Source: Sphingomonas pituitosa NBRC 102491 (GTDB lineage Bacteria > Pseudomonadota > Alphaproteobacteria > Sphingomonadales > Sphingomonadaceae). From it: a stretch of DNA of 64,000 bases. Below, piece after piece: positions 58,843-64,000 of the stretch (positions within the stretch are counted from its first letter, which is position 1; each line of letters begins with the position of its first letter). The notes beneath the pieces are model-generated. The model was not told where the DNA came from, did not search any database, and saw only the letters and a program-made list of their open reading frames with translations. The stretch lies in the NCBI RefSeq assembly GCF_001598435.1, contig NZ_BCYY01000002.1, forward strand, positions 1 through 64,000, given 5' to 3'. The position numbers and the translations under genes were made by a program.

Positions 58843-60158
58843 GCCCGCCCGGCCTGATCGTCGCGGCGCCGGCCTCCGGCACCGGCAAGACCACGGTGAT
58901 GCTGGGCCTGCTCCGCGCGCTGCGGGACGAGGGCATCGCTGTGGCGCCGTTCAAGAACGGCCCCGATTATATCGACCCCGCCTTTCACCGCGCCGCCTCC
59001 GGACGGCCCTCCCGCAACCTCGATAGCTGGGCGATGGACGGGGCGCTGCTCGACGCGCTGGTCGGAGAGGCGCGGGGAGCCGATCTGGTCCTGGCCGAGG
59101 GATCGATGGGCCTGTTCGACGGCGTGGCCCAGCGCGGCGCAAGCGGCACCGGGGCAACCGCCGATCTCGCCCGACGCTATGGCTGGCCGGTGATCCTGGT
59201 GGTCGACGTGTCCGGGCAGGCGCAGTCGGCCGCGGCGACGGCGCTGGGCTTTGCGGGGCTGGATCCGGACGTGCCGTTCGCCGGCGTGATCCTCAACCGC
59301 GTCGCCAGTCCCCGCCACGAGCGGCTGGTCCGCACCGGCATGGACGCCGCCGGCATTCGCGTGCTCGGCGCCCTCCCGCGGCGTGCGGATCTCGTCCTGC
59401 CGGAGCGGCACCTGGGGTTGGTGCAGGCGGTGGAACATCCCGACCTCGACCGCGTGATCGGCGACTATGCCGATTTCCTGCGCGAGCATGTCGATCTCGC
59501 CGCAGTGCGCGCGGCAGCGCAGGCGTCGGCGCAGATGGGCGCGGGGGAGGCGGGGGCCGGCGGCCCGCCGCCGCCCGCACAGCGGATCGCTATCGCCCAG
59601 GATGCGGCTTTTTCCTTCCTCTACCCGCATCTGCTCGAGGGCTGGTTGCGCGCGGGGGCGGAGATCCTGCCCTTTTCGCCGCTCGCCGACGAAGCGCCGG
59701 CGAGGCATGCCGACCTCGTCTGGCTACCGGGCGGCTATCCGGAGCTGCATGCCGGCACGATCGCGGCAGCCGGGCGCTTCCTCGGCGGCCTGCGCGCCCA
59801 TGCCGAGACGCGGCCGGTCCACGGCGAATGCGGCGGCTATATGGTGCTGGGCGAGGCGCTGGTCGACAAGGCCGGCGAAACGCACCGCATGGCGGGGCTG
59901 CTCGGCCTCGTCACCAGCCATGCGCAGCGCCGGATGCATCTCGGCTATCGCCAGGCGATACTCCACGCACCCGTCGCGGGCCTGCCGGCGGGGGCCCGGC
60001 TGACCGGCCACGAATTCCATTACGCCACGATCGTTTCGCAAACCGATGCGCCGCTGGCCGACGTGCGCGATGCGGACGGCAACCTCGTTCCGGAAACCGG
60101 GTCGGTGCGCGGGCGGGCGACCGGCAGCTTCTTCCACCTGATCGCGGCGGCGGCATGA
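58839..60158 (+). CDS. cobB: (Hydrogeno)byrinic acid a,c-diamide synthase
   Basis: ATP- and glutamine-dependent amidation of the a and c side chains. It has 439 residues. Seen: an N-terminal dethiobiotin-synthetase-like domain with P-loop '[16 protein letters not shown]', '[20 protein letters not shown]' and '[11 protein letters not shown]', and a C-terminal class I glutamine amidotransferase domain with '[14 protein letters not shown]' and the nucleophilic Cys in '[16 protein letters not shown]' (near residue 331). The product is the CobN substrate. Confidence 0.95.
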   Translation: MSPPGLIVAAPASGTGKTTVMLGLLRALRDEGIAVAPFKNGPDYIDPAFHRAASGRPSRNLDSWAMDGALLDALVGEARGADLVLAEGSMGLFDGVAQRGASGTGATADLARRYGWPVILVVDVSGQAQSAAATALGFAGLDPDVPFAGVILNRVASPRHERLVRTGMDAAGIRVLGALPRRADLVLPERHLGLVQAVEHPDLDRVIGDYADFLREHVDLAAVRAAAQASAQMGAGEAGAGGPPPPAQRIAIAQDAAFSFLYPHLLEGWLRAGAEILPFSPLADEAPARHADLVWLPGGYPELHAGTIAAAGRFLGGLRAHAETRPVHGECGGYMVLGEALVDKAGETHRMAGLLGLVTSHAQRRMHLGYRQAILHAPVAGLPAGARLTGHEFHYATIVSQTDAPLADVRDADGNLVPETGSVRGRATGSFFHLIAAAA

Positions 60159-60892
60159 TCACCCTCCAGCTGATCGGCATCGGAACCGGCAATCCGGCGC
60201 ACCTGACGGGGGAAGCGGTCGCTGCCCTCAACGCCGCCGACCTGATCCTCGTGCCGCGCAAGGAAAACGCGCCCGATCTCGCCGATCTGCGCCGATCGAT
60301 CTGCGCGGCGGTGCTCACCCGCCCCGTGTCGATCGCGGAATTCGACATGCCGGTGCGGGCAGGGGAGGACTATATCCAGGCGGTCCATGATTGGCACGAC
60401 GCGATCGCCGCCGCCTGGACCGCCGCCTTCCACGCGCATCTGCCCTGCGGCGGCACGGCCGCGCTGCTCGTCTGGGGCGATCCGTCGCTCTACGACAGCA
60501 CGCTGCGGATCGCGGCGCGGCTCGCCGGTGCCGCCGTGCGGGTCGTGCCCGGCATCACCAGCATCCAGGCGCTCACCGCCGCACACGCCATTCCGCTCAA
60601 TCCGCTGGCCGGTGCCGTCACCATTACCACCGGCCGCATGGTGCGCAGCCATGGCTGGCCGCCGGGCGCCGATACGCTGGTCGTGATGCTCGACGGCGGC
60701 TGCGCCTTCCAGACCCTCGATCCACAGGGCATCCGCATCTGGTGGGGCGCCTATCTGGGCATGGAGCAGCAGGCGCTCGACCACGGCCCCCTCGCGGAGG
60801 CTGGGCCGAGGATCGTTGCGGCCCGCCCCGCACTGCGCGCGCGCCATGGCTGGATCATGGACGTCTATCTGCTTCGAAAGGAACCCCTATGA
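60155..60892 (+). CDS. cobF: Precorrin-6A synthase (deacetylating), C1-methyltransferase
   Basis: Methylates C1 of precorrin-5 with loss of acetate. It has 245 residues. Seen: 'LQLIGIGTGNPAHLTGEAVA', 'DLILVPRKENAPDLADLRR', 'ALLVWGDPSLYDSTLRIAAR', 'VRVVPGITSIQALTAAHAIP' and 'VVMLDGGCAFQTLDPQGIR'. CobF occurs only in aerobic producers. ATG 60155 overlaps the cobB stop. Confidence 0.94.
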   Translation: MITLQLIGIGTGNPAHLTGEAVAALNAADLILVPRKENAPDLADLRRSICAAVLTRPVSIAEFDMPVRAGEDYIQAVHDWHDAIAAAWTAAFHAHLPCGGTAALLVWGDPSLYDSTLRIAARLAGAAVRVVPGITSIQALTAAHAIPLNPLAGAVTITTGRMVRSHGWPPGADTLVVMLDGGCAFQTLDPQGIRIWWGAYLGMEQQALDHGPLAEAGPRIVAARPALRARHGWIMDVYLLRKEPL

Positions 60893-61491
60893 CCCGCGAC
60901 GACGCCGCGCATGCCGAGAAGATGCGCAAGATCCAGGCCGCGCGCGCCATGATGATGGAGAGCAAGACCGAGGAAAAGGGCCTGCTGATCGTCCATACCG
61001 GCAAGGGCAAGGGCAAGAGCAGCGCCGCGATGGGCATGGTCGTCCGCGCGATCGGCCACGGCATGAAGGTGGGCGTGGTCCAGTTCATCAAGGGCGCGAT
61101 GATGACGGGCGAGAAGGCGGTGTTCGATGCCTTTCCCCGGCAGGTGGAGTTCAAGCCGATGGGGGAGGGGTTCACCTGGGACACGCAGGATCGCGCCCGC
61201 GACATCGCCGTGACCCGCACCGCATGGCAGGAAGTGCAGCGGATGATCGCCGATCCTTCCTATGACATGGTGCTCGCCGACGAACTGAACATCGCGCTGC
61301 GCTATGACTATCTGCCGCTCGACGAGGTGCTGGCGACGCTCGCCGCGCGTCCGCCGATGAAGCATGTCATCGTCACGGGCCGCAACGCCCCCGATGCGCT
61401 GATCGAGGCGGCGGACCTCGTCACCGAAATGACGCAGGTGAAGCATCCGTTCCGCTCCGGCGTGAAGGCGCAGCGGGGGATCGAGTTCTGA
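60889..61491 (+). CDS. cobO: Cob(I)yrinic acid a,c-diamide adenosyltransferase
   Basis: Adds the adenosyl group to the corrinoid cobalt. It has 200 residues of the CobA/CobO/BtuR family. Seen: the atypical P-loop 'VHTGKGKGKSSAAMGMVVRA', 'VGVVQFIKGAMMTGEK', 'MVLADELNIALRYDYL' and 'HVIVTGRNAPDALIEAADLV'. AAGGA precedes the ATG, which overlaps the cobF stop. Its TGA overlaps the proposed CTG start of bluB. Confidence 0.95.
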   Translation: MTRDDAAHAEKMRKIQAARAMMMESKTEEKGLLIVHTGKGKGKSSAAMGMVVRAIGHGMKVGVVQFIKGAMMTGEKAVFDAFPRQVEFKPMGEGFTWDTQDRARDIAVTRTAWQEVQRMIADPSYDMVLADELNIALRYDYLPLDEVLATLAARPPMKHVIVTGRNAPDALIEAADLVTEMTQVKHPFRSGVKAQRGIEF

Positions 61492-62132
61492 GCGGACCGC
61501 CCATCTTCGACGCGGCCTTTCTTGAACGCTTCGACACGCTGCTGCGCTGGCGCCGCGACGTGCGCCATTTCGCCGCGACCCCGATCGCCGAGCGCGACCT
61601 GCAGACCTTGCTCGAAGCGGCGGCTCTCGCGCCGTCGGTCGGCAATGCGCAGCCCTGGCGGTTCGTGCGCGTGCGGACGCCCGCGGTGCGTGCGGGGCTC
61701 GCGGCCCATGTCGATGCCGAGAACGCCCGGGCGGCCGGCGGCTTCGCGGACGAGGCGCGGCGGGAGGCCTATCGTGCCCTGAAGCTCCACGGGCTGCGCG
61801 AGGCGCCCGAGATGCTCGCCGTCTTCTGCGACGAACGCCCCGCCGCCGGCCACGGCCTGGGCATCGCCACCATGCCGGAGATGCTGCGCTATTCCTGCGT
61901 CACGGCGATCCACACGCTGTGGCTCGCCGCGCGCGCCCGCGGCATCGGGGTCGGCTGGGTATCGATCCTCGATCCCGCTGCCGTCGGCACCCTGCTGGAC
62001 GTGCCGCAGGACTGGACGCTGATCGCCTTGCTCTGCCTCGGCTATCCCGCGGCGCCTTCCGAAACCCCCGAGCTCGAACGTCGCGGCTGGCAGGCGCGTG
62101 AGCCGCTCGCCGACCGGCTGTTCGAACGCTGA
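61488..62132 (+). CDS. bluB: 5,6-dimethylbenzimidazole synthase
   Basis: Oxygen-dependent cleavage of FMNH2 to the lower ligand of B12. It has about 214 residues of the nitroreductase fold. Seen: 'FDAAFLERFDTLLRWRRDVR' and 'HFAATP' at the N-terminus, 'LAPSVGNAQPWRFVRV', 'YSCVTAIHTLWLAARARGIG' and 'GWVSILDP'. No ATG, GTG or TTG occurs in frame before GTG 61560, which would remove about 24 conserved residues including the FMN-contacting 'RRDVRHF'. A CTG at 61488 overlaps the cobO stop as CTGA and has GGGGGA 7 bases upstream, so I take CTG as the start. Confidence 0.88.
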   Translation: MSGPPIFDAAFLERFDTLLRWRRDVRHFAATPIAERDLQTLLEAAALAPSVGNAQPWRFVRVRTPAVRAGLAAHVDAENARAAGGFADEARREAYRALKLHGLREAPEMLAVFCDERPAAGHGLGIATMPEMLRYSCVTAIHTLWLAARARGIGVGWVSILDPAAVGTLLDVPQDWTLIALLCLGYPAAPSETPELERRGWQAREPLADRLFER

Positions 62133-62148
62133 TCCCCAGGAGAAATCA

Positions 62149-62559
62149 ATGCTTACTTCCGTAGAAGACGGCCCCGCGATCGTCGTGTGCAACACCTGCC
62201 GCTTCAGCACCGAGACGCGAGAGGATGCGCAGGGCCGCCGCGGCGGTGCATTGCTGGCGGATGCGCTGACCACTGCTCGCGACGCCGACCCGCGTTATGC
62301 CGGCATCGCGATCCAGCAGATGCCGTGCCTGTTCGCCTGCAACGATCACTGTACCGTGCACCTGCGGGCGCCGGACAAGGTAGGCTATGTCCTGGGGCGC
62401 TTCACGCCCGACGCCGAGGCGGCCGGCGCGATCCTCGACTATGCAGCACATTATGCGGCGAGCGAGCATGGCCGGGTGCCGTTCGCGCAATGGCCGAAGG
62501 GCGTGAAGGGACATTTCATCGTCCGCGTGCCCCCGGCGGGCCAGGTCGTCGAAAGCTGA
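62149..62559 (+). CDS. DUF1636 metal-binding protein at the end of the cob operon
   Basis: Protein of 136 residues of unknown function, often found with cob genes. Seen: 'IVVCNTCRF' (CxxC near residue 14), 'QQMPCLFACNDHCTVHLRAP' with three more Cys, and 'VPFAQWPKGVKGHFIVRVP'. The five Cys resemble a thioredoxin-like [2Fe-2S] ferredoxin or zinc site. AGGAG lies 6 bases before the ATG at 62149. Being last in a B12-riboswitch operon suggests a role in cobalt handling or electron supply, by inference. The 113 bases that follow hold no gene or clear terminator. Confidence 0.82.
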   Translation: MLTSVEDGPAIVVCNTCRFSTETREDAQGRRGGALLADALTTARDADPRYAGIAIQQMPCLFACNDHCTVHLRAPDKVGYVLGRFTPDAEAAGAILDYAAHYAASEHGRVPFAQWPKGVKGHFIVRVPPAGQVVES

Positions 62560-62672
62560 GGGCTGACACGCGCGCGGCTGTCGGTCGCGCGATCCACCGA
62601 TGGTCGCAGCGCGCGCGACGGCAGCATCGACCGCGAGAGCGGACGGGCAGCTCGCGCCCCACTTGCGGACAT

Positions 62673-63422
62673 TCAGCGTGCACTGTCGATCATCATCCCG
62701 CCATCGGGCGAGAGGCTGTAGCCGGTCAGGAACTGCGCATCGCGACTGGCGAGGAACAGGACAACGGGAGCGATGTCCTCCTCCGGCGATCCCAGCCGCG
62801 CGAGCGGGGTGTTGGGAGCGGGCACCCCCGCCTCGGTCATTTCGTCATAGGTCGCCGCCACTGGCAAAACGTTGTTCACCGTGACACCGTACGGCCCCCA
62901 TTCACGCGCGGCGACTCGAGTCAGTGCCCGGATCGCTTCCTTGGCCATTGCGTAAGGCCCGTAGGGTACCATCCCGTGGACGCCGGCCACCGAAGCGAAA
63001 TTGATGATCCGGCCCTCGCGGTTTGCCTTGAGGTGCGGGAAACAGGCCTGCATCATGCGCAGGTGGGCGATCGGCCCGGTGTCGAAATTGCGCTGCAACT
63101 GCTCGACCGACAGCTCGATGATCGGTGAACTGACAACCGAGGGATCGAAGGCGTTGTTCACGAGGATGTCGATACGACCATAGGCAACGATCACCTGGGC
63201 GACCGCAGCCTCGATCTGCTGCGGATCGCTCACATCGCAAGTTACACCAATCGCTTCACCGCCAGCGTGCTCGATGTCCGAGACGACGGTCGCGACGCTA
63301 TCGGCGGTGCGCGCGAGCACCGCAACCTTCGCACCTTCGGCGGCAAACAGCTTGGCGGTCGCGCGACCGATACCACGGCTGGCGCCGGTGACGATCGCGA
63401 CCTTTCCTTCGAGACGGGGCAT
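62673..63422 (-). CDS. Short-chain dehydrogenase/reductase
   Basis: NAD(P)-dependent oxidoreductase of 249 residues, substrate unknown. Seen: 'IVTGASRGIGRATAKLFAAE' (TGxxxGxG), 'VLARTADS', 'CDVSD', 'DILVNNAF', catalytic Ser in 'INFASVAGVHGM', Tyr/Lys in 'YGPYAMAKEAI' and 'TGYSLSPDGGM' at the end. The ATG at 63422 has AAGGA 8 bases upstream, inside the DoxX-like gene. The two form a short minus-strand operon. Confidence 0.93.
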   Translation of the reverse strand: MPRLEGKVAIVTGASRGIGRATAKLFAAEGAKVAVLARTADSVATVVSDIEHAGGEAIGVTCDVSDPQQIEAAVAQVIVAYGRIDILVNNAFDPSVVSSPIIELSVEQLQRNFDTGPIAHLRMMQACFPHLKANREGRIINFASVAGVHGMVPYGPYAMAKEAIRALTRVAAREWGPYGVTVNNVLPVAATYDEMTEAGVPAPNTPLARLGSPEEDIAPVVLFLASRDAQFLTGYSLSPDGGMMIDSAR

Positions 63423-63426
63423 GAAC

Positions 63427-63831
63427 TTATCCTTTCGCGTGCGCGGCCGAGGCCGGGGAATAGGGGGAGATGCCGTCGCGCACGGCGTTCTGCGTCATGA
63501 AAGAGGCAGCGAGGAGCGCGAGACCGACGATGGCAGGGATTGCACCTTGAGGTTTGCGCACGCCAAGATGCGCCATCGCCGAGAGCAGCAAGTGGAAGAA
63601 CATGCCGGCGTAGGCGAGGTCGCTGAGCGGCAAGCTGACGCGCGACAGGATCGCTGCTGGAGCCAGCAATTTCACCACGACCAGAAACTGTACGAGGTGC
63701 GGGACCTGATAGCCGAGATCGGCCTGCGCCTGGCGGGCGAAGGCGGGCTTCGCCACATACAGCGCCGCTGACGACAGGTAGAGCAGCGACAGCAAGGCTG
63801 TGCTAATCCAATAGACGTACGTCGAAGACAT
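63427..63831 (-). CDS. DoxX-like four-helix membrane protein
   Basis: Integral membrane protein of 134 residues with four hydrophobic helices. Seen: 'YWISTALLSLLYLSSAALYV', 'LGYQVPHLVQFLVVVKLLAP' and 'DLAYAGMFFHLLLSAMAHLG', typical of DoxX-like proteins. The ATG at 63831 has AAGGA 7 bases upstream; a longer start at 63897 would cross a hairpin and lacks such a site. Stops 4 bases before the SDR start. Confidence 0.85.
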   Translation of the reverse strand: MSSTYVYWISTALLSLLYLSSAALYVAKPAFARQAQADLGYQVPHLVQFLVVVKLLAPAAILSRVSLPLSDLAYAGMFFHLLLSAMAHLGVRKPQGAIPAIVGLALLAASFMTQNAVRDGISPYSPASAAHAKG

Positions 63832-63879
63832 GATCTTTCCTTCTGCGCTGCCTCGGGCCGCTGTGTTCCCAGACGTCGC

Positions 63880-63898
63880 AATGCCCGAGGCGGGCATT
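63880..63898. repeat. Inverted repeat upstream of the DoxX-like gene
   Basis: AATGCCCG AGG CGGGCATT is a perfect 8-bp inverted repeat about 50 bases before the DoxX-like start. It could be an operator or a 5'-UTR hairpin. Beyond it, TTGACA at 63966-63971 on the plus strand may be the -35 of a gene starting outside the window; no -10 is clear. Confidence 0.4.
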
Positions 63899-64000
63899 CT
63901 CAGCGATACCGGGAACGTGTAGGAAGATGTCGTGCTGGACGATTCGCCGCAAGTAGGATGAATTATTGACAGCTAGTATGGAAAACCCGACTAATGACTG

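Noticed and set aside
61560..62132. bluB starting at GTG 61560
   Set aside because: This start would delete about 24 conserved residues including the FMN-contacting RRDVRHF segment and has no ribosome site, while CTG 61488 has one.

Overview
The window is high-GC alphaproteobacterial chromosome, most like a Sphingomonas or close relative. Pointers are a PEPxxWA-type C-terminal sorting signal, a TonB-dependent receptor with a sphingomonad-style 'EIIVTAQ' box, the lptD-surA-pdxA-rsmA order, and a complete run of aerobic (cob) corrin-ring genes. Taxonomy is inferred from gene style only; no ribosomal RNA gene is present.

Layout. (1) 1-2650: a PEP-CTERM exported protein, a gene-poor stretch, and a P4-type tyrosine integrase facing the 3' end of a tRNA-Glu(UUC) gene, which looks like the edge of an integrated element running off the left side. 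(2) 2702-10307: recJ, the nitrosative-stress pair hcp/nsrR (divergent, with an FNR-like box between them), a 2-oxoglutarate oxygenase, an RcnB-like periplasmic protein, an orphan [2Fe-2S] subunit, a LigB-type dioxygenase and a small NTF2-like protein. (3) 10397-21660: an aldolase-family gene and an ScfR-type regulator divergent from a propionate-degradation operon: pccB, a foreign-looking nuclease-fold gene, mce, scpA, a DUF3445 gene, bioB, a small membrane protein, pccA, then a terminator. (4) 21782-28184: membrane protein, rppH, histone-deacetylase-like gene, hemB, two tandem GNATs and a spermidine-synthase-like membrane protein, mostly with overlapping stop/start codons. (5) 28189-33784 (minus): lptD-surA-pdxA-rsmA. 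(6) 33908-46359: holC, ndk, a two-component system, an EF-hand protein, a drug-type MFS pump, a TonB receptor, a GGDEF/EAL protein, an acid phosphatase and a DUF5690 membrane protein. (7) 46367-62559: the cobalamin region. Two nearly identical B12 riboswitches precede a cobalt/nickel permease and the cobW-N-G-H-I-J-(K)-L-E-M-B-F-O-bluB-DUF1636 operon. (8) 62673-63831 (minus): a DoxX-like gene and an SDR gene.

How it fits together. The propionate operon uses biotin (bioB supplies the cofactor of PccA) and adenosyl-B12 (cofactor of ScpA). The cob operon makes B12 and is under B12-riboswitch control. hemB supplies porphobilinogen, a shared precursor of heme and corrins. cobA, cobS, cobT, cobC, cobD, cobQ, cobP, cobU and cobV are not in the window, so the rest of the pathway lies elsewhere.

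The points I would look at first are: a predicted CTG start for bluB; cobK embedded antisense in the cob operon with a start codon overlapping that of cobL; a palindromic repeat translated in frame inside the DUF3445 gene; a second repeat whose stem contains the Shine-Dalgarno of scpA; and two low-GC genes spliced with overlapping codons into the propionate operon.
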